Made by a program: the position numbers and the translations under genes. The notes beneath the pieces are model-generated. The model did no database searches and had not been told where the DNA came from. It was given only the letters and a program-made list of their open reading frames with translations. A stretch of DNA of 64,000 nt from Bradyrhizobium lablabi (lineage in GTDB: Bacteria > Pseudomonadota > Alphaproteobacteria > Rhizobiales > Xanthobacteraceae): NCBI RefSeq assembly GCF_018129385.1, contig NZ_JAFCLN010000008.1, positions 124,001-188,000 of the forward strand, read 5' to 3'. Of the stretch, positions 42,076-50,971 are shown one piece after another; the first letter of the stretch is position 1; the number at the start of each line of letters is the position of its first letter.

Positions 42076-42861
42076 TCAGGCGGCGGCGAGCGAGAACTCG
42101 TCGGCGCGCTCGACGCGGTCGCGGCCGCGACGCTTGGCCAAATAGAGCGCCTGGTCGGCCACACGCATGATCCTGGCGAGCTCGGTTTCGCCGCGCGAGA
42201 CGGTGAAGCCGATGCTGATCGTCACGTGCTCGGAGATTCCGCCGCTGGAAATTTCGCGGGCCGAACAAGCCTTGCGGATTTCCTCGGCATGCAGCTCGGC
42301 CTGTTCGCGGCTGATGCCGATCATCAGCGCGGCGAACTCTTCGCCGCCGTGCCGTGCCACCAGCGCACCATGCGCCCGGGAGAAGTTGCGCAGCACGTCG
42401 GCGATCTCGATCAGCGCCTTGTCGCCGAATTCGTGGCCGAAGCGGTCGTTGATCGACTTGAAGTGGTCGATGTCGCACATGAAGATCACGGCCGGCTGGC
42501 CGGCATGATAGGCCGACCGCAGCGCGGAACTCGCCGCATCGTCAAAGCCGCGGCGGTTCAACAAGCCGGTGAGCTGATCGGTCTGCGAGATGCGCGACAA
42601 TTCGCGGCGCGTCAGCGTCAGCTCCTGCATCAGCAGGGCCGAGCGGTAGATCATGATCCCCGAAAGCACCGCCGAAATCACGGTGGCCGCACAGACGCTC
42701 ATGATGATGACGTCGCCGACGCGGACGGCAGCAGCCGCATTGGCGCCGAGATGCATCAGCGCGGTCGCCAGCGTCATGACGAAAGTCAGACCCACCGCGA
42801 TCGAAACGTGTCTTGCGGTGTATCGCAGCACGTCCTTGTGCGTGACGATCTGAGTGGTCAT
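42076..42861 (-). CDS. GGDEF-domain diguanylate cyclase, membrane-bound
   Basis: A 261-residue protein. Two transmembrane segments in the first 75 residues (SIAVGLTFVMTLATALMHLG and IIMSVCAATVISAVLSGIMI) lead through a short coiled coil (LLMQELTLTRRELSRISQTD) into a GGDEF domain with the active-site motif RHGGEEF and DLDHFKSIND-type Mg-binding strand (CDIDHFKSINDRFGH). It should make cyclic di-GMP. The RxxD inhibitory site is absent. Start at 42861; the preceding 15 codons of the open frame are polar and lack a ribosome-binding site. Confidence 0.87.
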   Translation of the reverse strand: MTTQIVTHKDVLRYTARHVSIAVGLTFVMTLATALMHLGANAAAAVRVGDVIIMSVCAATVISAVLSGIMIYRSALLMQELTLTRRELSRISQTDQLTGLLNRRGFDDAASSALRSAYHAGQPAVIFMCDIDHFKSINDRFGHEFGDKALIEIADVLRNFSRAHGALVARHGGEEFAALMIGISREQAELHAEEIRKACSAREISSGGISEHVTISIGFTVSRGETELARIMRVADQALYLAKRRGRDRVERADEFSLAAA

Positions 42862-42993
42862 GGCCTGCCCTGTTGGGCAATGCCGTAGCATCCGAATGGA
42901 CTGCAAATCGCTAAGGCCGAAGCATTCCTCGCAAGCCGGTTAACAACAGGCAAAATTGTCAGGCGAAAAGATCGGGAGGCAATTCCTGCAAAG

Positions 42994-43401
42994 CTAACTC
43001 TCCTTCGGCGCTATGATCGTGATTGCTGGAAAATAGCTTTGGTAGCGCCGTCCATCACGCGTCAGCAACGGCAGCTTTTCGGCGGCGGCATGCGCGCCGA
43101 TGAAGAAATCGGACAGGACGCCGGTGCGAATGCCTCCGCTGGCCCGGTATCGAAGATATGCCTTGCCAGCCAGAAAGAGCGCTGATCGCGGGATCGGCGC
43201 GACTTCGATGCCCATGTCGAGCAACACTGCTTCGACGGCTTCGATCGAAATAAATCGCGCCGAGACTTCCGCGTAGACGACGTCGTTGATGAGAAGCGGT
43301 CCGTTCAGCGCCGCCTGTTCGAGTTGAGCTTGCGACCAGTCAGCCCAAGCCTCGCCATCCGTCACCAGATCAAGCAAAACACTGGAATCGACCAGCGTCA
43401 T
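42994..43401 (-). CDS. vapC: PIN-domain toxin VapC
   Basis: A 135-residue PIN-domain ribonuclease. The four acidic active-site residues are present: Asp in LVDSSVLLDL, Glu in DVVYAEVSARF, Asp in VLSDFFIGAHA and Asp in LLTRDGRRY. VapC toxins cleave RNA, often initiator tRNA or rRNA. The start codon overlaps the antitoxin stop by four bases, the usual coupling in vapBC. Confidence 0.9.
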   Translation of the reverse strand: MTLVDSSVLLDLVTDGEAWADWSQAQLEQAALNGPLLINDVVYAEVSARFISIEAVEAVLLDMGIEVAPIPRSALFLAGKAYLRYRASGGIRTGVLSDFFIGAHAAAEKLPLLTRDGRRYQSYFPAITIIAPKES

Positions 43402-43634
43402 TCCGGATCGCCGCGGAGCAGGGCCATTATCTCGTCGGTGGTCATGCCCGGACCTGCCGACCCACGAAGCCTGGCAAACCGGCTCGGTTGTTGCGGGCCA
43501 TCGGCCTTCTCGATGAGAATTCCGCCATCGGCACTTCGTCGGAAGTCCACTTTGCTGCCCGGACCAATCCCCAGATGGTCTCGCACCGACTTCGGAATGG
43601 TAACCTGACCCTTTCTGGTAACGGTGGTAGCCAT
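43398..43634 (-). CDS. vapB: AbrB/MazE-type antitoxin VapB
   Basis: A 78-residue antitoxin. The N-terminal swapped-hairpin DNA-binding domain is clear (TVTRKGQVTIPKSVRDHLGI, then GSKVDFRR); the C-terminal part (FARLRGSAGPGMTTDEIMAL) would wrap the toxin. It should repress its own operon with VapC. GAGG lies upstream of the ATG. Confidence 0.9.
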   Translation of the reverse strand: MATTVTRKGQVTIPKSVRDHLGIGPGSKVDFRRSADGGILIEKADGPQQPSRFARLRGSAGPGMTTDEIMALLRGDPE

Positions 43635-43649
43635 TGTCGAACCTCAGGA

Positions 43650-43677
43650 GTAATACTGACTTAGAATATGGTAATAC
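43650..43677 (-). promoter_or_regulatory. Direct repeats upstream of vapBC
   Basis: The 7-mer gtaatac (gtattac on the minus strand) occurs at 43650-43656 and 43671-43677, exactly 21 bases apart, i.e. two helical turns on the same DNA face, within 45 bases of the vapB start. A good candidate operator for the VapBC complex. Confidence 0.5.
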
Positions 43678-43805
43678 CCTGCAAATTGTCCACTGCGGCC
43701 GATGGTTAATCGCGTCTTAACCTCGCCGTATCTATGGTGGTTTCATCGGGGTCTTTCGGCCGGCGCACCTTGCCCGGCCGCATTGAAAGTGCTGGCGTTT
43801 CTGAC

Positions 43806-45032
43806 ATGGCAATGACCGCCTCTTCCGGCCTGGCGCAGGACGCCGGCAGCAACAGCGCTGCCGGTCAGGCCGAGCGCTCGCCGTTTGTGCGGACCACCGA
43901 ATTGCTGACGCCCTACCAGCCCGGCAAGCCATTGATAACATTGTCATTAGGCGAGCCACAGCACCCCGTCCCGGCATTCGTCGGCCCGGTGCTGGCAAAA
44001 TACACTGCCGACTTTGGCCGCTATCCGCTCGCCAAGGGCATCGAGCCGTTCCGGCGGGCGGCGGCGAACTGGCTTTCGACCCGCTTCCGCCTGCCCCGCC
44101 CGGTCGATCCCGAGACCGAAATCCTGGTGCTGAACGGCAGCCGCGAAGGGCTGTTTTTTGCGGCGATCACCGCCGCGCGGCTTGCAAGTCCCCGCAAGGG
44201 CCGGCCGGTGATCCTGATGCCCAATCCCTTCTATCCCGCCTACGGGGCCGGCGCGCGCGCGGCCGGCTGCGAACACGTTTACCTGCCGACGACGCTCGCC
44301 AACGGATTCTTGCCCGACCTCGATTCGCTCGACGAAGCGCTGCTGTCGCGCACGGTTGCGATGTTCATCGCCTCGCCGGCGAACCCGCAAGGCTCTGTAG
44401 CCTCGCCTGAATATTTTGCGCGCTTGAAACAGCTTGCCGACCGCTACGGTTTTTTCATCCTCAGCGACGAGTGTTATTCGGAGATCTACACCAAGCAGGC
44501 GCCGGGCAGCGCCCTGGAATGCGCCGGGCCGGACTTTGCCAACGTGATCGCGTTCCAGTCGCTGTCAAAACGCTCGAACCTGCCGGGCATGCGTGTCGGC
44601 TTCGCCGCCGGCGACAGGAAATTCCTCGCGGCGTTTCTCGAGCTGCGTAACGTCGCCGCTCCCCAGGTGCCGGTGCCGCTCCAGCACGTTGCCGTCGCGG
44701 CCTACAGCGACGAGACTCATGTCGAGGAGAACCGCAGGCTGTACCGGATCAAGTTCGATCTCGCCGACCAGATCCTCGGCAGCCGCTATGGCTATGTCCG
44801 TCCTGCCGGCGGCTTTTGCGTCTGGCTGGACGTATCCGACCGCGGCGGCGATGAAGCCGCGGCCGTCAGGCTCTATCGCGACGCCGGCGTTCGCGTGATT
44901 CCCGGAAGCTATCTGGCGCGGTTGCAGAACGACGGCAGCAATCCCGGCGCCGGCTACATCCGGCTGGCACTGGTATCGGACAGTGAATCAACGGCCGAGG
45001 CATTGCACCGGCTGGTCGAAATTCTCGAATAA
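43806..45032 (+). CDS. Class I/II PLP-dependent aminotransferase
   Basis: A 408-residue fold-type I aminotransferase. The PLP lysine is in QSLSKRSNLPGMRVGF; SPANPQGSVASPEYF is the NP-containing loop; ILSDECYSEIY carries the Asp and Tyr that bind the cofactor; and the substrate-carboxylate Arg is near the C terminus (GYIRLALV). The pattern resembles succinyldiaminopimelate or aspartate-type aminotransferases (DapC-like), but specificity is uncertain. Starts at 43734 or 43812 are possible; I choose 43806. It ends 20 bases before ftsK. Confidence 0.8.
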   Translation: MAMTASSGLAQDAGSNSAAGQAERSPFVRTTELLTPYQPGKPLITLSLGEPQHPVPAFVGPVLAKYTADFGRYPLAKGIEPFRRAAANWLSTRFRLPRPVDPETEILVLNGSREGLFFAAITAARLASPRKGRPVILMPNPFYPAYGAGARAAGCEHVYLPTTLANGFLPDLDSLDEALLSRTVAMFIASPANPQGSVASPEYFARLKQLADRYGFFILSDECYSEIYTKQAPGSALECAGPDFANVIAFQSLSKRSNLPGMRVGFAAGDRKFLAAFLELRNVAAPQVPVPLQHVAVAAYSDETHVEENRRLYRIKFDLADQILGSRYGYVRPAGGFCVWLDVSDRGGDEAAAVRLYRDAGVRVIPGSYLARLQNDGSNPGAGYIRLALVSDSESTAEALHRLVEILE

Positions 45033-45052
45033 TCGCGAGGCGCCGCATCACC

Positions 45053-47500
45053 ATGCCAGCGATCGAACGTGTCATTCCCCTGGTCGGCCACTTGCCCGCC
45101 TCGATCCGCGACGCGCTGGTGCGGCGCTTGCGCGAGCTCATGGGCCTCGGCCTGATCTCGCTGTCGGGCGTCGCGGCCGCCGCGCTGATGACCTGGTCGG
45201 TGCAGGATCCGAGCCTGAGCCACGCCACCTCGCGCGCGATCCGCAACGTGCTGGGCTATCCCGGCGCGATCGGCGCCGATCTGTCGATGCAAATCCTCGG
45301 GCTCGGCTCGATCATGCTGATCCTGACGGTCGCGGTGTGGGGCTGGCGCATGCTGACCCATCGCGCCTTCGATCGCGAAGCGCTGCGGCTCGGCTGCTGG
45401 ATCCTGTGCACGGCGATCGCGGCCGGTTTTGCGAGCTGCTTTCCGCATGGCGGCGCCTGGCCGCTGCCGACCGGGCTTGGCGGCGTGGTGGGCGATGCGC
45501 TGGTACGCGCGCCGGCCGTCGTGTTCGGTCCGCCCGGTGTCGTCTATCGCCTCGTGCTCGGCATCATCCTGTTCGCCGCCATGATGGCCGCCTTCCTGTT
45601 CGCCTGCGGATGGGGCGCGCGGCCGCGCGAGGACCAAGAGCTGACGCCGATCGAGGACGATGACGCGCCGTTCGTGGAGGAGGAAGAAGAAGGCCGCAGC
45701 TCGGTTTCGCTGGGCTGGCTGTTCCACGCCATCATGAGCGCCAAGGCGCGGATCGGCTGGTTCCTCGCGACCGCCTATCGTTCGCTGGTTTCTTCCGGTC
45801 CCGCGCCAAAACTCTCCTTCGAACGCCAGGAGCCCAATCTTGACGGACGCCGCGCGCCCTCGATTGCGCCGCAGGACGATGGCGAGGAGGAATACGAGGA
45901 AGAAGACGAAGAGGACGAGGAGGAGGAGCCCGTCGTTCGCGCGCCGCGCAAGAAGGCCGAGCCGCGCGTTGCCAAAAAATCCGGCAAGTTCGAACTTCCC
46001 TCCGTATCGGTGCTCACGGCGCCGAAGGCTTCGGACCGGCAGCCGCTCAGCAAGGCCGAGCTGGAAGCCAATTCGCGGTCGCTGGAAGGCGTGCTGGGCG
46101 ACTTCGGCGTGCGCGGCGAGATCGTCAAGGCCAATCCGGGCCCCGTCGTGACTCTATATGAGCTCGAGCCCGCGCCCGGCATCAAGTCCTCGCGCGTGAT
46201 CGGCCTTGCCGACGACATCGCGCGTTCGATGAGTGCGCTGTCGGCGCGCGTCGCCGTGGTCGCCGGCCGCAATGCGATCGGCATCGAGCTGCCGAACGCG
46301 CACCGCGAAAAGGTTTACCTGCGCGAATTGTTGACGGCGAAGGAGAGCGCGGACTCCGTTGCAAAACTGCCGCTGTGCCTCGGCAAGACCATCGGCGGCG
46401 ACCCTGTCATCATTGATCTGGCGCGCACGCCGCATATGCTGATCGCCGGCACCACCGGCTCCGGCAAATCGGTTGCGATCAACACCATGATCCTCAGCCT
46501 GGTCTACCGGCTGCGGCCGGATCAGTGCCGCCTCATCATGGTCGATCCGAAGATGCTCGAACTCTCAGTCTATGACGGCATCCCGCATCTGCTGACGCCG
46601 GTCGTGACCGATCCGAAGAAGGCGGTGGTTGCGCTGAAATGGGCCGTGCGCGAGATGGAAGAGCGCTACAAGCGGATGGCCAAGCTCGGCGTGCGCAATA
46701 TCGACGGCTACAACACCCGTCTCGTTGAAGCCAAGGGCAAGGGCGAGGAACTCACACGCACCGTGCATACCGGCTTCGACAAGGAGACCGGCAAGGCGAT
46801 CTACGAGGAAGAAAAGCTCGATCTCGAGCCGCTGCCCTATATCGTGATCATCGTCGACGAAATGGCCGACCTGATGATGGTCGCCGGCAAGGACATCGAA
46901 GGCGCGGTACAGCGGCTTGCGCAGATGGCGCGCGCGGCGGGCCTGCATGTGATCCTCGCAACGCAACGCCCGTCGGTCGACGTCATCACCGGCACCATCA
47001 AGGCCAACTTCCCGACCCGCATCGCCTTCCAGGTCACGTCAAAGATCGACAGCCGCACGATCCTGGGCGAGATGGGCGCCGAGCAATTGCTCGGCCAGGG
47101 CGACATGCTCTACATGGCCGGCGGCGGCCGCATCAGCCGCGTGCACGGACCGTTCGCCTCGGACGAGGAAGTCGAAAAGGTGGTGCGCCATCTCAAGACG
47201 CAGGGCGCCCCGGAATATCTCGAAGCGGTCACCGCGGAAGAGCCGACCGACGAGGACGGCGCCGTGTTCGATGCCACCGGCATGGGCGGCGATGGCGGCG
47301 GCGACCTGTTCCAGCAGGCGGTCGCGATCGTCAAGCGCGACCAGAAGGCCTCGACCTCCTACATCCAGCGCCGCCTGCAGATCGGTTATAATCGCGCGGC
47401 TTCGCTGATGGAGCGCATGGAACTCGAAGGCATCGTGGGCCCCGCGAATCACGCGGGCAAGCGTGAAATCCTGGTCGGAGAAGAAGAGGGCGGGTTCTGA
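45053..47500 (+). CDS. ftsK: DNA translocase FtsK
   Basis: An 815-residue FtsK. Four to five transmembrane segments occupy residues 30-185, then an acidic linker (EEEYEEEDEEDEEEE near residue 280), followed by the RecA-like motor with Walker A AGTTGSGKSVAINT and Walker B YIVIIVDEMADLMM, and the gamma winged-helix domain at the C terminus (SYIQRRLQIGYNRAASLMER), which reads KOPS/FRS-like polarity sequences. It anchors at the septum and pumps DNA towards dif, where it activates XerCD; xerD is at 19796. Confidence 0.96.
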   Translation: MPAIERVIPLVGHLPASIRDALVRRLRELMGLGLISLSGVAAAALMTWSVQDPSLSHATSRAIRNVLGYPGAIGADLSMQILGLGSIMLILTVAVWGWRMLTHRAFDREALRLGCWILCTAIAAGFASCFPHGGAWPLPTGLGGVVGDALVRAPAVVFGPPGVVYRLVLGIILFAAMMAAFLFACGWGARPREDQELTPIEDDDAPFVEEEEEGRSSVSLGWLFHAIMSAKARIGWFLATAYRSLVSSGPAPKLSFERQEPNLDGRRAPSIAPQDDGEEEYEEEDEEDEEEEPVVRAPRKKAEPRVAKKSGKFELPSVSVLTAPKASDRQPLSKAELEANSRSLEGVLGDFGVRGEIVKANPGPVVTLYELEPAPGIKSSRVIGLADDIARSMSALSARVAVVAGRNAIGIELPNAHREKVYLRELLTAKESADSVAKLPLCLGKTIGGDPVIIDLARTPHMLIAGTTGSGKSVAINTMILSLVYRLRPDQCRLIMVDPKMLELSVYDGIPHLLTPVVTDPKKAVVALKWAVREMEERYKRMAKLGVRNIDGYNTRLVEAKGKGEELTRTVHTGFDKETGKAIYEEEKLDLEPLPYIVIIVDEMADLMMVAGKDIEGAVQRLAQMARAAGLHVILATQRPSVDVITGTIKANFPTRIAFQVTSKIDSRTILGEMGAEQLLGQGDMLYMAGGGRISRVHGPFASDEEVEKVVRHLKTQGAPEYLEAVTAEEPTDEDGAVFDATGMGGDGGGDLFQQAVAIVKRDQKASTSYIQRRLQIGYNRAASLMERMELEGIVGPANHAGKREILVGEEEGGF

Positions 47501-47620
47501 TTCGAGCCGAATTTTGCATCAACTTTTCACGGAAAAACGATACCTCATCGAGCTGAAATCGCGATAAAATGGCCGTTGGCTGCGGAACGGCGCGTATCGA
47601 ACGAAAGTCCTGAAATTCGA

Positions 47621-48430
47621 ATGGCAAAGCAATCCATGATTCGCAACCTGCGTGCTGCTTCGGCGCTGTTCGTTGCCGCTTCGCTCGCGGGCGCAGCCAC
47701 GCCATCTTCGGCGCAGACCGTTCCGGTGCCCAAGCCCGCGCCCAAAGCGCGCGACAATACGCAGATGAGCGCCTCCGAACAGCAGAAGCCGCCGCTGACG
47801 ACGGGCACCACGCAGACGCCGCCGAATCCCGTTATTCCCGATCCGCGGCGCAATCAGCCCGCCAATATCTTTGCGACGTTCGATGCAAACCAGAAGGCAC
47901 AGGCCGCAAAGGTCTCGAGCTATCTTTCGTCGCTGCAACAGCTGAGCGGCAATTTCGTGCAGGTCGGCCCGGACGGCAGCAAGACCAAGGGCGACTTCTA
48001 CATCCAGAAACCCGGCAAGGTGCGCTTCGAATATGATCCGCCGACGCCAATTGCGATCGTCGCCGACGGCTCCTCGCTCGCGGTGCGCGACCGCAAGCTC
48101 GCCACGCAGGATATCTATCCGTTGTCGCAGACGCCGCTGCGCTTTCTGCTGTCCGACCGGATCGACCTGTTGAAGGACACCAACGTCGTCAGCGTGACCG
48201 CGGACGACGTCTTCATCAGCGTGACCATCGAGGAGAAGCAGGCCCTGATCGGCACCAGCCGCCTGATGCTGATGGTCGGCGCCAAGGACGGCCAGCTCAA
48301 GCAATGGACCGTGACCGACCCGCAGGGCTACGACACCACGGTCGCGGTCTACAATCTCGATGCCCAGAAGAAGGTCGATCCCGGCCTGTTCAAGATCGAC
48401 TTTACGAACTACTCGCTGCCGCCGGGCTAG
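47621..48430 (+). CDS. lolA: Outer-membrane lipoprotein carrier LolA-like protein
   Basis: A 269-residue periplasmic protein. A signal peptide (NLRAASALFVAASLAGAATP) leads to a Pro/Gln-rich stretch and then the LolA fold from about residue 90: LSSLQQLSGNFVQVGPDGSK, GDFYIQKPGKVRFEYDPPTP and QDIYPLSQTPLRFLLSDRID. It should shuttle lipoproteins from LolCDE to the outer membrane. The long low-complexity insert after the signal is a common alphaproteobacterial addition. ATG at 47636 is an alternative start. Confidence 0.87.
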   Translation: MAKQSMIRNLRAASALFVAASLAGAATPSSAQTVPVPKPAPKARDNTQMSASEQQKPPLTTGTTQTPPNPVIPDPRRNQPANIFATFDANQKAQAAKVSSYLSSLQQLSGNFVQVGPDGSKTKGDFYIQKPGKVRFEYDPPTPIAIVADGSSLAVRDRKLATQDIYPLSQTPLRFLLSDRIDLLKDTNVVSVTADDVFISVTIEEKQALIGTSRLMLMVGAKDGQLKQWTVTDPQGYDTTVAVYNLDAQKKVDPGLFKIDFTNYSLPPG

Positions 48431-48450
48431 CCGGTCAATTCCTGCAATGT

Positions 48451-48535
48451 CGTCATGCCCGGGCTTGTCCCGGGCATCCACGTCTTATGGTGCCAAAGAA
48501 AGACGTGGATGGCCGGGCCAAGCCCGGCCATGACG
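48451..48535. repeat. Intergenic palindromic repeat, family A
   Basis: cgtcatgcccgggcttgtcc at the left and ccgggccaagcccggccatg at the right are both hairpins joined by ccacgtctt / aagacgtgg, which pair with each other. It separates lolA from the exonuclease gene. Confidence 0.78.
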
Positions 48536-48562
48536 GGCAGCAAAGCCTGCTACACCGTCCCC

Positions 48563-49378
48563 ATGCGTTTCTCCCTGACAACCTGGAACATCAATTCGGT
48601 CCGCCTGCGGATCGATCTCGTCGCAAAATTCATCAAGGCGACGCGGCCGGACGTGCTGTGCCTCCAGGAGACCAAGTGCATCGACGATGCCTTTCCGCTG
48701 AAGCGTTTTCGCCGGCTCGGCTATGAGCATATCGCGCTGAACGGGCAGAAGGGCTATCACGGCGTCGCCATCATCTCGCGGCTGCCGTTCGAGAACACCG
48801 ACATCCGCACCTTCTGCGACAAGGTCGATTCCCGCCACATCTCGGTTTCGTTCGGCGAGAAGGCGCAGCTTTCACGGCCGCTGGTGCTGCATAATTTCTA
48901 TGTGCCCGCCGGCGGCGACATCCCCGATCCCGCGCTCAACGAAAAGTTCGATCACAAGCTGCGCTTCCTCGACGAGATGAAGGCGTGCGAACCGCTGCAT
49001 CCGCGCGGCGACGACCGGCATATCCTGGTCGGCGACCTCAACGTGGCGCCGCATGAGAACGACGTGTGGTCGCACAAGCAGTTGTTGAAGGTGGTGTCGC
49101 ATACGCCGATCGAATGCGAAAAGCTGCTGGCGGCGCAAACCCACGGCGAGTGGTTCGACGTCGCGCGCGAAAAGATACCGATGTCGGAAAAAGTCTATAC
49201 CTGGTGGAGCTATCGCGCGGCGGACTGGACCGCCAACGACCGCGGCCGCCGACTCGACCATATCTGGGTGTCGCGCGCGCTGAAGGACCATATCAGCGAT
49301 TTCCGCATTTTGCGCGATGCGCGCGGCTGGGATCGGCCGTCCGATCATGTGCCTGTGACGGCGACGCTGGAGGTGTGA
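48563..49378 (+). CDS. xthA: Exodeoxyribonuclease III
   Basis: A 271-residue AP endonuclease/exonuclease III of base-excision repair. The metal-binding Asn and Glu are in TTWNINSVR and CLQETKCID; GYHGVAIISR follows; the catalytic Asp-x-Asn is in VGDLNVAP, and the C-terminal SDHVPVTATL carries the catalytic His. Start at 48563 (MRFSLTTWNI) because upstream in-frame codons are repeat sequence. Confidence 0.94.
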   Translation: MRFSLTTWNINSVRLRIDLVAKFIKATRPDVLCLQETKCIDDAFPLKRFRRLGYEHIALNGQKGYHGVAIISRLPFENTDIRTFCDKVDSRHISVSFGEKAQLSRPLVLHNFYVPAGGDIPDPALNEKFDHKLRFLDEMKACEPLHPRGDDRHILVGDLNVAPHENDVWSHKQLLKVVSHTPIECEKLLAAQTHGEWFDVAREKIPMSEKVYTWWSYRAADWTANDRGRRLDHIWVSRALKDHISDFRILRDARGWDRPSDHVPVTATLEV

Positions 49379-49379
49379 C

Positions 49380-49546
49380 CGTCGTCCCTGCGAACGCAGG
49401 GACCCATACCGCGTTATGCTCGTGGCGAGAAAAGGCTGGCTGAGGCCATCGCAAGACAACAAGGGCCGCGGCGTATGGGTCCCGGCTCGCGCGGAGCCTG
49501 TCATCGGGCGCGCATTCGCGCGACCCGTTGGCTTGGCCGGGACGAC
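49380..49546. repeat. Intergenic palindromic repeat, family B, with nested 40-bp element
   Basis: Arms cgtcgtccctgcgaacgcag and gtatgggtcccggctcgcg ... ggccgggacgac match the family B copy at 13673, but the tip of the right hairpin holds a 40-bp insert at 49492-49531 identical to 14941-14980. It fills the gap between the convergent exonuclease and cNMP-binding genes. Confidence 0.78.
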
Positions 49547-49548
49547 GG

Positions 49549-49992
49549 CTAGGTGCTCAACTTGGCGCCGGCCATCAAAATGTCGCTGGCGAGCTGGCTG
49601 GTGCGGGTGGCGAATTCGTCGCGCAGGCGGTGCGCCGCGGCGGGGTCGCTTTCGAGCACGCGCTGGAACAGGCTGCGCGCGATCCGGATCGCGGAAGAAC
49701 GCTCCAGCGCAACCGCCGTCGAGGGCCGCCGCATCGCGACCACAAGCGCAAGCTCGCCGATCAGCGTCCCGGGGCCGACGGTGATTTCGGCGGCAACGCC
49801 GTCATCGATGCGGAATGCGCCACGCTGGACGATGAAGCCGGAATCGGCTTCCTCGCCGGCCTGGAAGAGGTAGTCGCCGCGTTCGAAGTTGCGCTGTTCG
49901 GAGCCGATCGCCAGCATGCGCAGGGACGACGACCCCAGCAGGCGCAGGGTCGGCACGCGCTCCAGCAGGGCTACATCGTCTTCGATCGACAT
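49549..49992 (-). CDS. Cyclic nucleotide-binding domain protein
   Basis: A 147-residue stand-alone cNMP-binding (Crp-like) domain with no DNA-binding helix-turn-helix. The sequence RGDYLFQAGEEADSGFIVQR is the beta-barrel phosphate-binding region, and PGTLIGELALVVAMRRPSTA matches the cyclic-nucleotide phosphate-binding cassette with conserved E and R. Its ligand and partner are unknown. It lies 53 bases downstream of a response-regulator gene on the same strand. Confidence 0.83.
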   Translation of the reverse strand: MSIEDDVALLERVPTLRLLGSSSLRMLAIGSEQRNFERGDYLFQAGEEADSGFIVQRGAFRIDDGVAAEITVGPGTLIGELALVVAMRRPSTAVALERSSAIRIARSLFQRVLESDPAAAHRLRDEFATRTSQLASDILMAGAKLST

Positions 49993-50045
49993 AAAGGACC
50001 GGTGATCGGTGTCCGTGAGCTACGAATCGCTAAAGGCGAATCGTA

Positions 50046-50732
50046 TCACGGCACCAGCTTGTAGCCACCGGCTTCCGTCACCAGGATCTCAGGATTGGCC
50101 GCATCTTTCTCGATCTTCTGGCGCAGCCGGTAGATATGGGTTTCGAGCGTATGGGTGGTGACGCCGGAATTATAGCCCCAGACTTCCTGAAGCAGCGTCT
50201 CGCGGGAGACCGGGAGCTGGCCGGCGCGGTACAGGAAGCGCAGGATCGCGGTTTCTTTCTCCGTCAACCGCACCTTCCGGGCGTTGGCACCGGTCAGCAT
50301 CTTGGAGCCGGGACGGAAGGAATACGGGCCGACCGAGAACACCGCGTCCTCGCTGGCCTCATGCTGACGGAGCTGGGCCCGGATGCGCGCCAGCAGCACC
50401 GCGAAGCGGAACGGCTTAGCCACATAATCGTTGGCGCCGGATTCAAGGCCGAGGATGGTGTCCGAATCGGTGTCGTGGCCAGTCAGCATGATGATGGGAG
50501 CCTTGAAGCCACCCTTGCGCAAGCTGCGTACGACCTCACGGCCATCGGTGTCGGGCAGGCCCACATCCATCAGCACGAGATCGGGCGAATCAGTCTTCGC
50601 GGCGCTGGCGCCCTTGGCGCCGGTATCGACGGCGGAAGCCTCGAATTCATCATGCAGCGATAGTTGCTCAACCAGCGTGTCGCGGAGATCGGTGTCATCA
50701 TCGACGATCAGGATCTTGCGGGCATTGGCCAT
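50046..50732 (-). CDS. OmpR-family response regulator
   Basis: A 228-residue response regulator. The receiver domain (residues 6-120) has the acidic pair in IVDDDTDLRD, the phosphorylatable Asp in LVLMDVGLPDTDG and the Lys in YVAKPFRF; the C-terminal winged helix (VRLTEKETAILRFLYRAGQL, then TTHTLETHIYRLRQKIEKD) is OmpR type. No histidine kinase is adjacent. It is divergent from an L,D-transpeptidase gene, a hint of envelope-related regulation. Confidence 0.9.
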   Translation of the reverse strand: MANARKILIVDDDTDLRDTLVEQLSLHDEFEASAVDTGAKGASAAKTDSPDLVLMDVGLPDTDGREVVRSLRKGGFKAPIIMLTGHDTDSDTILGLESGANDYVAKPFRFAVLLARIRAQLRQHEASEDAVFSVGPYSFRPGSKMLTGANARKVRLTEKETAILRFLYRAGQLPVSRETLLQEVWGYNSGVTTHTLETHIYRLRQKIEKDAANPEILVTEAGGYKLVP

Positions 50733-50971
50733 TGATACGATCCTCTTGGAAGCTCAGGCAGCGGACACAAGCGGAAGCGCTTTGGCCGAGACTTGATAGA
50801 CAGACCCGAAGTGCCGGGCATTAATTCGTATTCAGGTAGGGGATAGTTACAGATTCACAAGCTGAGCCGTATTCTACTCCAGAATTTGCGGTCTTTTTGG
50901 TGAATGTCGTTCGATTGCGTCAAATAGGACATTCGGGGCCTGGGAGGCAAGCCCGGGAACCCCGCGGCAGG

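Noticed and set aside
43398..43634. Antitoxin considered as a chromosomal AbrB/SpoVT transition regulator
   Set aside because: The four-base overlap with an intact PIN-domain gene and the short C-terminal tail make it an antitoxin.
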